From Lodderomyces elongisporus (Eukaryota; Ascomycota; Pichiomycetes; Serinales; Debaryomycetaceae): a stretch of 64,000 nt of DNA. The DNA lies in contig NC_083678.1 in NCBI RefSeq assembly GCF_030384665.1, positions 558,001 through 622,000 on the forward strand, given 5' to 3'. The notes beneath the pieces are model-generated. The model made no database searches, had not been told where the DNA came from, and worked only from the letters and a program-made list of their open reading frames with translations. The position numbers and the translations under genes were made by a program. Positions 31,216 to 42,229 of this stretch are shown one piece after another (the stretch's first letter is position 1; each line of letters starts with the position of its first letter).

Positions 31216-32568
31216 ATGGTGCTGCTATTTCTACAGAATAGCCAATTGCAAAGATCACCTTTACAACTGCGACATTGGCTTTCATGGCATTCGTCGTTCC
31301 CATCTTTGTTTAACCATTTCACCTTACTCATATTTCTCACATTTTCCACAATTACTGTGGCATCGCCAGGGGATGACCTTTATGCCTTTCTGGACTGTTT
31401 ATACCAATGTGAACAACTTACTTGCTACAATAATCCATACCACATTCTTCAACGTGAATTGATCCAAAACACGCACCCTACAAGACGGTATACGATTGAG
31501 CAAAATTATTACAATCCAAATTGGCAATTCGACGCCATGCCTTTACCACTCCACCTCCGTCTTTTAGGTTGGAGTTGTATTTCCAATTGCGATTACCAAT
31601 GCCAGAGAGTGATTACTATGGAGCGAAGAAAACATGATGATGAAGAGACTTTGCAATTCCATGGTAAATGGCCATTCTGGCGTATATATGGAATCCAAGA
31701 ACTTGGCTCGGCTATAACTTCTATGGGAAACTTTTATGTCAATTACAAATATGGATTTTTGCGTATTTGTGATAGATTAAAAGCACCATTGGCATATGAA
31801 CACAAATTGCTTTATGTGAATATCCTTGTTGTTACAATTATCACGATGCTAGCATGGACTGCCTCAACAATTTTTCATATACGAGACTTTAAACTTACTG
31901 AGCATATGGATTACTATCTTGCTGGAGCAACAGTGCTCTCGCAATTCCATGCGTTAGTAGCAAGGGTTTTGGCATTGTACAGAGAGGATCGAAAATTGTA
32001 TAGAAGAGTTTTTGCCGCGGCTTGTATCTTGGCCTACGTTGGACACGTGTGGCGATTAGTTACTGATTGGTCGTATACTTATAATATGCGGGCAAATATC
32101 ACTGTGGGTATAGGACAGAATTTGGCATACTGTGCCTTGGTCTACCTGTTATACAGCAATTACTATTGGTTGGAGAAAGACCAATTGGAACCAAAAAAAT
32201 TGGAGCCGGAGCAAGCACCAGCAAAAGTTGGAGAAACCATTACTTCAAATGGTCGTGCAAACCAGTGCCATCTCAAATACATTGATTTTAAAAGAATTAT
32301 TCTTCCTTCATTTTATTCTCGCTCAGCAAAATTGTACTCATTGTATCCAATACTATTATGTACTATTGTCATTTGTGGAATGCTGCTTGAGATTTTTGAT
32401 TTCCCGCCCATTTGCTACGATTTAATAGATGCACATTGTCTATGGCACTTTGTCACTATTTGGCCGGCGTACTACGGATTCTACGACTGGTTTGTTTGGG
32501 ATGTCGATGAACATGCATGGAGTGAGGTGAAGGAGTCATTACAAGCAGCAAAAAGAAAAAAATTGTGA
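31216..32568 (+). CDS. PER1: Per1, GPI-anchor lipid-remodelling enzyme of the ER
   Basis: A 450-residue polytopic ER protein of the Per1/PGAP3 group in the CREST hydrolase superfamily. Per1 removes the sn-2 acyl chain from the GPI lipid so that a long saturated chain can be added. Visible features: a hydrophobic signal around residues 36-53 (HFTLLIFLTFSTITVA), then SPGDDLYAFLDC with the Cys-rich lumenal part (WSCISNCDYQCQ near 119-130), FHGKWPFWR near 151-159, about seven membrane segments, the CREST residues in STIFHIRDF near 216-224, and DAHCLWH near 405-411. Two conserved Asp/His sites support an active enzyme. Codon 390 in 'CGM-x-LEIFDFPP' is CTG; fungal Per1 proteins as I recall have MSLE there, which supports reading CTG as Ser. 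It is convergent with DPH5 across 291 bp. Confidence 0.9.
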   Translation: MVLLFLQNSQLQRSPLQLRHWLSWHSSFPSLFNHFTLLIFLTFSTITVASPGDDLYAFLDCLYQCEQLTCYNNPYHILQRELIQNTHPTRRYTIEQNYYNPNWQFDAMPLPLHLRLLGWSCISNCDYQCQRVITMERRKHDDEETLQFHGKWPFWRIYGIQELGSAITSMGNFYVNYKYGFLRICDRLKAPLAYEHKLLYVNILVVTIITMLAWTASTIFHIRDFKLTEHMDYYLAGATVLSQFHALVARVLALYREDRKLYRRVFAAACILAYVGHVWRLVTDWSYTYNMRANITVGIGQNLAYCALVYLLYSNYYWLEKDQLEPKKLEPEQAPAKVGETITSNGRANQCHLKYIDFKRIILPSFYSRSAKLYSLYPILLCTIVICGMLLEIFDFPPICYDLIDAHCLWHFVTIWPAYYGFYDWFVWDVDEHAWSEVKESLQAAKRKKL

Positions 32569-32859
32569 GTTTTGCAACATTTTCCTGAACTGTTTGAAAC
32601 TGTTCAGAACTTTTTAGAGCTTCTCAACACTATTCAGCACTATTCAGCACGGTTTCTTTCTTGACATTATTTATATTTACTAAACTATTTATTGATACAA
32701 CAATTGTTTCACATTTCTCTTTTTTTTTTTAACTCTTTTTTTTAACTCTTTTTTTTTGGTATTTCAAATTTTTCATCATCATTCTGTTTTCCTAAGTAAG
32801 AGTAACCAGTAAAAATCACACATTCTTTTTTTGGTTTAAGCATGCTTGTGGATAAAATC

Positions 32860-33762
32860 TTAGTCACTGAAGTTTTCCTCAGGTGGAACATATGGTGGTG
32901 GTTTGAAAAACTCTTGATCTTGCTCAACATCCTTCTTGAATTTCTCCTTGTTATCAACAAATTGGTACAAATATTCCAATTCAAGATCGTGCACCTGTCT
33001 TCCCAACATGACCAATGTATGCAATGGTTCGCCAGAGTCGTACTCACTCAACTCTTTCAAGGTACCAGCTTTGAACTTTTGTGTCGGCGACCCTAATCTC
33101 GATACTGCGACGCATGGTGTGTTTTCGGTGTATGCTTGTTCGCCCCTCAATTCTTCAATTTCAATCAATTGTTTACAGGCAGTGGCAATGTCCATATATC
33201 TAGGTGGTTCATAAATCAATCTGCCTCTAGCCATGTTTTCAATGCTTTGTTCTTTAACTTTAATATCCAACAAGATCAATGTGTGCAATCCGATTTTCCT
33301 ATTCTCCATAATCTTGTTGTAAAAACTATCTGGTTTCCAAGAATCAGTGAAGAACACCAAGGAGATTGTCTGGCCAAATTGGTAAAGTTGTAAGCCACAA
33401 GCACCAACTGCATTCATTACACTGGCATTGTGGATCACCTCCACTGGGATCTCCAATTCCCTCGCACGAATGACAAGGTCTGTGTGTGTAGTAGCACCGA
33501 ACGGATCACCAACAACAAGAAATGCAACATCTTCTTCCTCTTTAGCATTCTTCAAGATGACATCACTTCCAGTTTCAACTAATTCTCTATCTGCTAAAAT
33601 AACAGGTCGACCATAAAAAGATTCTAGTGATGAGATGTCTGCTGCCATAAGGATTGAGGTGTATGCCTCGAGGTAAACGCGGGAACATTTTTTCACAATC
33701 TCGAGACCACGAACAGTAATGTCTGACTCGTGAGAAAGACCAAGACCAATCAAGTACAACAT
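32860..33762 (-). CDS. DPH5: Dph5, diphthine (methyl ester) synthase
   Basis: A 300-residue S-adenosylmethionine-dependent methyltransferase of the tetrapyrrole-methylase fold. Dph5 methylates the modified histidine of translation elongation factor 2 in the cytosol, the second stage of diphthamide synthesis. The protein starts [20 protein letters not shown], as family members do, and carries the SAM-site loop GDPFGATTH (85-93) and '[19 protein letters not shown]' near 109-127. Its length equals that of S. cerevisiae Dph5. The acidic C-terminus (PPEENFSD) is usual. It contains few or no CTG codons, consistent with a well-conserved gene in a CTG-clade yeast. The upstream flank has a G-rich patch near 33992-34036. 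Confidence 0.95.
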   Translation of the reverse strand: MLYLIGLGLSHESDITVRGLEIVKKCSRVYLEAYTSILMAADISSLESFYGRPVILADRELVETGSDVILKNAKEEEDVAFLVVGDPFGATTHTDLVIRARELEIPVEVIHNASVMNAVGACGLQLYQFGQTISLVFFTDSWKPDSFYNKIMENRKIGLHTLILLDIKVKEQSIENMARGRLIYEPPRYMDIATACKQLIEIEELRGEQAYTENTPCVAVSRLGSPTQKFKAGTLKELSEYDSGEPLHTLVMLGRQVHDLELEYLYQFVDNKEKFKKDVEQDQEFFKPPPYVPPEENFSD

Positions 33763-35166
33763 AGTGGGTAGGTGGTTGGAAGATACAGGTTTATTTCGAG
33801 CAAGTGGAACCTATTAGGATTGTTTGTGTTTGTGTTGGTGTGTGTGTGTGTGTGTATCTATAATTGTATGTAAATCTGTCTTCGTATGTTTGAGATGACT
33901 ATCAAAACCTAATTTCTTTTCTGTGCAGTTCAAGAATGCGGGAAATATATTTTCAAATTCCGCGCAAAAGAAAAAGGAAAAGAAAAAAACAAGGGGAGGA
34001 GGGACGGAGTGGGTTGAGGCGAGGGCGAGGCGAGGGAAGTACATGTCTTTAGTAAACACATGAAATAAAATTCTAATTAATACATTAGTGAAGTAAAATT
34101 AATAGATTGGGTGCAAAAGACAGTATGATATTCTTGGAGATTTAACTGATTAATAACTCAACGCGAACTGAAATATCGCTAAATGAACCTCGTTTTCCTT
34201 GTCCAATGTCTTTCTCCTTTTTTTTTGTCTATTTTCATTTTGCTATCCATGGCACCAACATGTTTATCATAGCTTGGATTTGGTTCGTGATAAAACGGAG
34301 TGGAAGTTGAGAGACAACGGGAGTTAAAGTTTTTAGTTAAAGAAGGACAATAATCCCAATCTGATCTCAGTGAAAGAAAAAGAAGATATATGTATGTCAC
34401 GTGCCATACAAGTTGTGTATGGCAAATACACAATAGAGAAAAAAATCTTATAAATTAAATTGATCAAAATGATAGGTCTCAATTTTTTTTTTTTGTATTT
34501 TTTTGCAGCACAATTCTGTGTTCATTTTGTTGCCAATGATAATTGTAATCTATATTATCCTCCATTTTCAAGTGCAAGAACAACACCAGCTTGATCAGTT
34601 TGATCAATTGTTTACCATTGTTAAAACTATAGAGGAAGAAGAAAGACAAGGTAGAAATTTTAGAAAGCAAAAATTTTTCAATCCAAAGGTAATTTCTTTT
34701 AAAGAAAAGAACAAAATAAAATATTAAAGAAAAAGTTTAGGTATGTACTAAAATACCTAAACCTTTTCTTTTTCCCCCTCCTCCCCACCCTTCAGCTGAT
34801 TTACTTTTCACTACTAAATTGGCTAATACTCGAGCCATTCACAATTTTTTTGATATCAGTAATTTAATCAAGTACTTTTACTTGGTTCAAAGGGGGAGGT
34901 TCATCGGCAGTATAATTCTTATTCAGTGGAAACCATTTTTCATTTTCTACTCATAATTTTTAGACGACGGTGACGATAAATCGCAGCGCAAAGAATGAAA
35001 AAAAAAAAAATATTTAGAATACAATAGAATAGAATGGGAGAAAAAAAAATTGTGTTGAGAAATTTCAATACTTAATTGTGTCATAACAACTACTCTTTGT
35101 TGTGAGCGCGATAATGCAAAGCCACACCCACTCTATTTTATTATCTGAAAAAGTTCAAATCGCCGT

Positions 35167-35185
35167 GCCGGTGCCATATACCGGC
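35167..35185 (+). other. Short GC-rich hairpin in AT-rich spacer
   Basis: GCCGGT and ACCGGC are perfect 6-bp arms around a 7-base loop, followed after about 15 bases by a T-rich run. It could be a structured RNA element or a protein site; no RNA family is recognised. Confidence 0.4.
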
Positions 35186-37095
35186 GAAGGAGTGAATTTT
35201 TATTTATTTTTTTTCATTTTGGATTCTTGATAATGCAAAAGGGAAAATTTAGCTCTCAAAAAGAAGAGGGAAAGTGAAAAACAAATAACATACGAACATA
35301 CGAACAAACAAACAAACTAACAAACTAACTAACTAACAAACTAAAAAATTAAGAAGGTAACTAACTAACAAAACAGAGAAAAACGAATAAGTTATGAGCA
35401 TGATAAACATTTAAGCGAATGGAAACATAAAGGTATTGGTTAATTTGTTAGTTGCTTCTCCACGTTGGAACAAGAAAAAAAAAGAAGCAAGAAGCAATAA
35501 GTAAACAATAGATGGTCGATCATGAAAGGTGGTAAATCAAGTTTGCTTACATCAACCGTATGAAGAAATCAGAAACAGAATCAGAAGAAGAAGAGGAAAA
35601 AAGGAAAATAGAAAATGTATTACATCCAACGGTTGCAATTGGTTGTTTGTTATAAAATCTAATAATTTGGATTTCAAGATGGAAAATAGAATCAAGCTTA
35701 AGCACAAGACTCTGCGTTTTTTTCGTCTTTATTTCATTATTTGTTCTTCCTCTCATCTCGAGCTTTCAATTTCATTTGCTTTCAGTTGGAATGAAGAAAA
35801 AAATTGAAAAAAAAAAAAACTTTTTTGTTCTTCTATTTTTTTGGGGGGTGTGAGGGTGGTAGGAGTTTAGCGCGCTTACCTGAAACGGCACAAACGATTA
35901 TTAGGCTAATACACTATTACGTAAGCTACCTAAACTTATTGCCTTCCATATACTTTTTGTTTCTTGTCTGCCTACTTTGCGTTCCCGTTTCTTCTTCTTC
36001 TCCCCCCTATTGTTATCTTATTAACAATTTTAATAATTTTGGTTTTCCCTTTTTGGGGTTTTTCAACAAGGGTGCACAGCCGCCTAAACCCCTTAATTAC
36101 TGGGTTCAACTGTTTCTTGCTGCTTTCACAAACTAAAGTTAGTTTTGGCTTCTCTCTATTCATATATTTTTTTTTAGCTTTTTTTTTTTTTTTGTTTTTC
36201 AGTATTAACCATTTGGGATGTTGACGACAAGAAACCATGGGAAATGCAATTCAATTCTAGTGAAAAAAAATTAAACTGCTGAAAGAACTAAAAGAGCTAA
36301 AAAAGTAAAACTAAAACCCACAGTCTGATGGTCTAACCAAATTGAGGGTTGGGTGGTGAGTGGTGGTGAATCTGGCTTATGATTGTTGCCTCAACCAGAA
36401 TGCCTACCCCTATTGTACACTTCAAAGGAGAAACAATGCTAGACGCGTCTCCACTATGAGCGATCAATTGATTGGAATTAGATCGTCGATCCTTTACATT
36501 CCCTCTTACTCACTCACTCGCCCATTTACTTACTTACTCACACACTTACTTACACGGCCCAAATATCCTTTCTCGTACATATTTTACTTTTGACACAACT
36601 ACATTACACTTTCAAACACGTCATTCCTAGGGTTTTGGGTGTAAATCACACATCCATCAAAGATCATATACCTGTTCTTTTTCAAATTGGATCAACTCAA
36701 AGTGAAAAAAAAAAAGAGAATAATGAAAAATTTAAAGACAAAGAATTTTTGGTTTCTTTCAAAAAAAAAAAAATGATTAAAAAAAAAAAAAAGAAAACTA
36801 AAGAAGAAATAAAAAAAAATTAAATAATAGTAAATACTTTATGCAAATAGAAACCTCAAACTTATTGTACTCCAGTGGTTAAGCGGGAAAAACTTAAAAC
36901 TATCGTCTAAACCAATAACAGAGGAAAAACAATTTGATAAAGAATGAAGAAGTAATAAATAAATTTTGCGTTTCATTATATTCGTTTTTAATGTTCTAGA
37001 TGAGCCTAAGCTTGAAGTTTATTGTTTTCACAAGGTCGCTTAATAGAATAATAGGTGAATCTGAAAAGAACCCTTCTTCAACCTTCTCCTTTCTT

Positions 37096-37108
37096 CCCCC
37101 CCCCCCCC
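37096..37108 (+). repeat. Poly-C tract (13 C)
   Basis: C run in a CT-rich context, 470 bases upstream of the unknown gene starting at 37576. Confidence 0.9.
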
Positions 37109-37575
37109 ACCTCCCAAACTCCTTTGCACCTACTCCATCGGGATTTATTCATCCATCAACTCGGCTTTAATTATTAGTGGTTACTAAAGAGAGTGTTTGT
37201 GCTATGAAGTTCATCAGATTATATAAATATAAGGCGTAATGCCTCAACCTTAAGAAATTACATCATCAAACGGACCTGGTAGAGGAAAAGGTTGTCAAGC
37301 CAAAAGTTCTTGATTTTAATAAAAACTGTCTCATTTTTCCCTTTTTACAATCCATTTCCACTTGTCCAATTTTATTTTCTTAATAAAAAAAAAACCTACT
37401 TTCTTGATTTTAAACTATTCCTTTCAATTTGCAATCTTCATTTCTATGTGTAAGGTTGCACTTGATACAAACCAAACAATATTACTGCACACACACAGAG
37501 GGAGAGAGAGAAAGAAAAGAATCATAAAAGTATATACATCAACTTAAATGTATCCGAGCAAAGAGTTAAAGAGCC

Positions 37576-39447
37576 ATGAGTTATTATTTTTTTCAGAAAC
37601 CTGAACGGCTAGTACAACGTGTTAACACGTCGTCGAGTGCTTTGAGTAGCCTGGCAGGGTCCATGCGTTCGTCGAATTCATCTTCCAAGATGAGTCAGTC
37701 TTCGCCACAATCAAACGAGACAGCTGTTTATACTTCCTCGTTGGTGACTTTTTTAGAAAAGAGTGGGGGGAGAACACCTATGGTCATTAATGGCAAACAG
37801 TGGGTTTATGATATCTCCATAAATAGGTATGTGGAGTATAAACCACAAAGGTCTGAGTATGAAGTTGCGAAAAAACAATACAATAAGTATATGAAGCAGC
37901 TCCTGAAACTGCCCGGTTTTGAAATAAACTATCAGTTGAATGATCAGGTGGTTGGCCAAGCGGAGAAATTGGCCTTGCTTAGACATACCTACTTTGAGGA
38001 ATTAAAGTACAATGACGATATTGTTAGTAGAATACACATTAATCCTCACGAGTTTAACTATTGTCAAAGAATTGCCAACTTTACTCGCATTGATCATGAA
38101 GATTCAACAACAACAACAGCAACAGCAGCAAGAACAGCAACAGCAACTTCGCTATTTCCAACTTTATCCATTCACCAGAGCGATGGAGATAGTGCAGATG
38201 ACTATGATGATGACGATATCATTGGTGATATTAGTGATATTAAAGGTGTGAGTCTACTTCATCCGGAAAACAAAACTGTCAATATGCGATCTCTTATGAC
38301 TAATACTAAGTTGTGGAATGATTGTTATGAAGATCTCAAGCTAGAAAGTATCACCGAGGGAGCCACCTACCATGACCTCTTACCAAACCTCAAAGTGGCA
38401 ATGGCTTTCCAAAAGGAGTACTTGGATTATTTCTTAAACCATTTGCACACACTAAAGCCAAACTTGGAAAATATCACAGATGCACGTGAGTATGCTCTGT
38501 TGGAGAAGGCTCAATTTGTGTTTTTTACAGAGTTTAATCTAGAGTATTTGAACAGGTTGAAAATTGAACATGATCGATTGTTTAAACCAAAAAAGTTTAG
38601 TAGCACTTTCCAGTCAGATTATCAATTGATGTATGAGAAATTGATCAAAGTATTTATAAATAATGTTGATTCTTTTTATAAAGTCCATAATGATCACATA
38701 TTGGAGACTTGGAAGGACTTTTTAATATTTATTTTCCAACGTATGCTAGTGCCAAATGATTTGATTGGTAACAATGGCAATACGCCAAGTATGGCTCTGC
38801 TGCATAGGTCCAAGTTTAACAATGAAATAAATTCTATTGACCTGCAATTATCGCTGCCCAAAAGGTTGAAACGATCAGTGCACTCAAAGTTGAAAATAGA
38901 GGCAGAGTCTGAGTCTGAGACCAAGACTAAGTTTGAGTCAAAAACGTTGCCGCTGAAAGCTGTGCAACAGAACCTGCTACAGAACCTGCTACAGAACCTG
39001 CAGCAAGACCTGCAACCGAGTCCCTGTAAAAGTATGAAACGGAATCCTCTGATTCTATCCTCAACTTCAAATGAATCGTCGTTGATCTCCTTATATAAGC
39101 GTTCAGGTCAGCCATTGAATGCTGGGTCTGTCTCAACTACAGACTCTATTTCATTTTCAATTCAAGAAATGGATGAACCATCACAAGGAAAAAGAGTAGG
39201 ACCGCTGGCGATCGCTACTACTACTACTACTACCAATACTACATTAGACCCATTTTACGTTGTGGATGATAAGGAGTTGGTGCTGCGCTTTGAAAGATAC
39301 AAGTTGGCGAGAAATGAAGACAAGGAAAATGAGAAGCAACTTCAAAATCAGGAGAATTTGGATTTAAAGAAGCTGGAAACCAAAGTTGGAAAGAGTTCAA
39401 ATAACAAGAGCTCGTCATTTTTTAAGAAACTTCGGGGATTGAAATAG
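37576..39447 (+). CDS. Unknown 623-residue protein
   Basis: I do not recognise this protein. It has a Ser-rich N-terminus (residues 18-50), then a folded-looking part with 'MVINGKQWVYDISINRYVEYKP' near 69-90 (core GKQWVYDISINRY) and two helical stretches (about 95-165 and 255-405). An Asp-rich loop DDYDDDDIIGDISD lies near 208-221, and a polar C-terminal third includes QNLLQNLLQNLQQDLQ near 463-478. The last residues are basic (KSSSFFKKLRGLK) and could bind membranes or phosphoinositides. There is no signal peptide or membrane span. The QNLL run comes from a 12-bp repeat whose Leu codons include CTG, so it would read QNSL in a CTG-clade cell. It is probably a clade-restricted protein of cortical or cytoskeletal type, but that is a guess from composition. 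Confidence 0.75.
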   Translation: MSYYFFQKPERLVQRVNTSSSALSSLAGSMRSSNSSSKMSQSSPQSNETAVYTSSLVTFLEKSGGRTPMVINGKQWVYDISINRYVEYKPQRSEYEVAKKQYNKYMKQLLKLPGFEINYQLNDQVVGQAEKLALLRHTYFEELKYNDDIVSRIHINPHEFNYCQRIANFTRIDHEDSTTTTATAARTATATSLFPTLSIHQSDGDSADDYDDDDIIGDISDIKGVSLLHPENKTVNMRSLMTNTKLWNDCYEDLKLESITEGATYHDLLPNLKVAMAFQKEYLDYFLNHLHTLKPNLENITDAREYALLEKAQFVFFTEFNLEYLNRLKIEHDRLFKPKKFSSTFQSDYQLMYEKLIKVFINNVDSFYKVHNDHILETWKDFLIFIFQRMLVPNDLIGNNGNTPSMALLHRSKFNNEINSIDLQLSLPKRLKRSVHSKLKIEAESESETKTKFESKTLPLKAVQQNLLQNLLQNLQQDLQPSPCKSMKRNPLILSSTSNESSLISLYKRSGQPLNAGSVSTTDSISFSIQEMDEPSQGKRVGPLAIATTTTTTNTTLDPFYVVDDKELVLRFERYKLARNEDKENEKQLQNQENLDLKKLETKVGKSSNNKSSSFFKKLRGLK

Positions 39448-41711
39448 AAGCGTCAATTTGTTTTATTTCATTTTTTTTTATTTCCCTTTTTTTATATAAA
39501 CTTTTTATTCTTTTAGTTCCTTCGTGTATATTTTTAATAGTTTAAATTGTTCTTCTTAATTATTTTTGATTCTAGCATTCACGTGATCATTTTTTTTTCT
39601 TCATTCTTGTATTTCAATAATCTATTTTTTTTTTCTGTCTTGTAAAGAATTGTTAGACAAAGACTGTTGTAGAGGAATTTGCACGTGCTTTTTTAGAATG
39701 AGAAGAGAGAAGAGAGAATAGAGAAAAAGGAAAACACCAAAGTCCAGCGTCATCATCGAAATAATGGAGTACAAGTTTTTTGTTCATGTTGAATAGTGTG
39801 TAGTATCAATATATAGCTTGAGAAGTACTGAGTAATATTAGTATGGGGCTAACACTTTGTTTACTATTTACTTTGTGTGCTATTTATCAAAAAGTAATTT
39901 CAAGAAAGTAAAAGAAGATGGATAAAAAAAAATTTTAAATAACAGTGTGGAAATAGCAGTATATACATAGGGTTGAAAGAAGAGTTTTGGCCATGGATGA
40001 TGAAATCATTGGTTTTACCTGTTATCCATTATATATCAAAGTAGTGCAAATGTTTGAGAACAAAACAGAACTGGAAGATGAGTGTTGGTTTTCTACAGGA
40101 AATCATTGTTTTCTATTAGAGCAACTACTTAACATAATGATTGATATCTAAACCAAGGTTCAAAGAATGAGAGAAAAAAAAGGGGGAGAGAGGGTGTTTT
40201 GCAAAGAAGACAGTTTATCCGAGACTCCCATTTAGGATATCCAACTTAGATTCTTCTTCTTCTTCTTTCTTCCTCTTCTTCTTCTTCTTCTTCTTTCTTC
40301 TTTCTTTCTTCTTCTTCTTTCTTCTTCCATATTTGTTTATTTCTTTCTTTCCATGTCTTTTTGCGTTCATTAGTATTCTCAAAAAAGTGAAAATGTAAAC
40401 ACACATTCTATTTTTCTACTTTTTCTCATTTTTGTAACCCATTTGCATTTGCATTTTTTGCATTTGCATTTTTTTTTTCTTTTATTGCTTTTTTCTCTTT
40501 CCCTTCTTCTTCTACTTTTGTGTATATATATTTATATATTTTTCTTACATATGGCACAAACTTTTCAGTTGAGCAAAACAAAGAAAAAGAAGAATGAAAG
40601 AAAGGTTCTCAACTTGAAATTTATACTCATAGTAGTAACCAACATCTATGAAATTTGATCTTTAGCACCACTCTACCACCTGTTCACATTTGCAATGCTT
40701 TTATAGTCTTTACAAGTAACTGTTCAAACCTAAAATAGTAAGTGGTGGTGGTGGTGAATTTTTAAAAGTATGTACATCATCTTTTACTCTTTTATACTCA
40801 AAGTTTCCAGGGTTCATAGAAGTTTTGGGTGGAGATTAGAGAAGGAGACATAAAAAAGAAGGCTTTTACAAATTTTAAAAGGAAGAAAATAAATTAAAAT
40901 AAAAAACGATAGCGATAATTGATAGTCTCTTGAGATCTATAATAAGTTTGTTTCCTTTCCTTTACATCTTGCTCCCAGTCTCTTTCTCTGATGGTGAAAT
41001 TTCTATTGGGATATTGGTCATGATGGGTTATGTGCAAAAAGTTTACATTTACAATTTATTTGGGGATAGGAAATGCATATACGGGATAATCATTGCGTAA
41101 AACAACTTCAAAATTGAGCAATAAAGAAAGAAAGAAAAATACATATACTATGGATGAGCAAAGAGATGATGAGATTCTTCTGTTTTAGACTTGATAAACA
41201 TCTCCTTTAAGCAATACATAGAATCTCATTGTTATTGTTGTTGTTGTTGTTGTTGTTCCTCTTCTTCTTCTTCTTCGTCCTTTAATTAGAATTGCTATTT
41301 CAGGATTGTACTGGTAGTTTTTGTTTATGCTTCTGTTTCCCTATTGTATTGTTCTAGTTGAATGTTTTCATTCAGCTATATTTGGAAACTACCAACACCC
41401 CTCACCCATTACTACCACAAAGATTGCTGCGCCATTGACAAAAAAAACAGTAAATGTAAATACAATACAGTACAATACAATAGCAGTAAAGATAAAAAAA
41501 AAAATTTTCAACTGTCATTCATAGTGATAGTAAGAACAGATGATGTAGAAGAGCCATCTTCCGTATTACAACTGCATTGCTTTTGCCCTTAGCCTAGGTT
41601 AGTAACTTCACCAGTAGAGTTGGAAACTCATCACAAGAAAAACTTTTTCTGAGAAGTGGAAAGAAAAGAAAAGAAAAGAAAATTCCCAATACTTAATTTA
41701 GCCAAGGGAAT

Positions 41712-41734
41712 GTATACAATAGGCTATTGTATAC
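41712..41734. promoter_or_regulatory. Perfect 23-bp palindrome
   Basis: The arms GTATACAATAG and CTATTGTATAC are exact reverse complements around a single G. It lies 32 bases before a short repeat array and about 500 bases upstream of the 120-residue protein gene. It may be a dimeric-factor site or a hairpin; this is inferred. Confidence 0.6.
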
Positions 41735-41765
41735 TGACCTGCATTTGTGGTTACTAGCAATTGAC

Positions 41766-41834
41766 TGTACACAGTAATTGAATACAGTGTATCTGTACAC
41801 AGTAAATGTACACAGTAATTGTACATAGTAAATG
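41766..41834. repeat. Array of TGTACACAGTAA-type units
   Basis: Units TGTACACAGTAATTG (41766), TGTACACAGTAAA (41794), TGTACACAGTAATTG (41807) and TTGTACATAGTAAATG (about 41819) are clustered, the last three directly adjacent. The core TGTAcACA also resembles the arms of the palindrome just upstream. Confidence 0.75.
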
Positions 41835-42229
41835 CTCATCTTTTAGCACATGCCGCATCACCAACCTTTGTCATTTAATTCTTGAGCATCAAAAGGAATG
41901 CTGTATCCCTTGTAGCATTTAGCCTGAGGGATGTTTATATATATATATATAACAAGGGTCTTATCTCTCCTTCTTTTCTTTCTCCTCTGCTTCACTCTTC
42001 GAGGTATATTAAAGTTGCTTACAACACCGACTTTATCCAGTTCCCCCAATTTAGTTGTTACAAATCCCACAAGCTAAAGACATCCCTAATAACATATTTA
42101 CCAATCTCACCCACTATTCCTATTTCAAAACCCACATTTTTCTTTATCTTATCTTATTTCTTTTTTTTTATCTTATCTTATTTCTTCCCTAGCTTCAATC
42201 TAAACCATATCTAAGCCATATATACACAA

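Larger units (their letters stand above)
33763..37575. other. Gene-poor spacer, 3.8 kb, divergent between DPH5 and the unknown gene at 37.6 kb
   Basis: No supported gene. It contains GTGT repeats near 33838-33856, a G-rich segment near 33992-34036 (several GGG runs with loops of 5-9 bases), a CACGTG at about 34396-34401, a GC-rich hairpin at 35167-35185, AACTAACAAAC repeats near 35300-35345, AGACGCGTCT near 36441-36450, a 13-C tract at 37096-37108 and GAGAGAG near 37500. Open frames of 60-110 codons are Lys- or Phe-rich and overlap each other. Confidence 0.55.
39448..42229. other. Gene-poor spacer, 2.8 kb between two plus-strand genes
   Basis: No supported gene. Contents: T-rich 3' flank, CACGTG at about 39584-39589 and 39685-39690, a CTT-repeat block at about 40250-40325, TTGTTG and CTTCTT runs near 41233-41277, a 23-bp palindrome at 41712-41734, a TGTACACAGTAA array at 41766-41834, a TA run near 41936-41950 and a duplicated TATCTTATCTTATTTCTT near 42145-42186. 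The frame at 41882-42214 is not supported as a gene. Confidence 0.55.

Noticed and set aside
35110..35175. Possible tRNA suggested by AGTTCAAATCG
   Set aside because: No A-box, acceptor stem or cloverleaf can be drawn around the B-box-like sequence.
40250..40325. Possible regulatory array of CTT units
   Set aside because: It is a plain trinucleotide microsatellite of a kind found throughout the spacers.
41882..42214. 110-residue frame just upstream of the small membrane-protein gene
   Set aside because: It crosses a TA run and a duplicated TATCTTATCTTATTTCTT block and has Phe/Ile-rich, repeat-driven composition.
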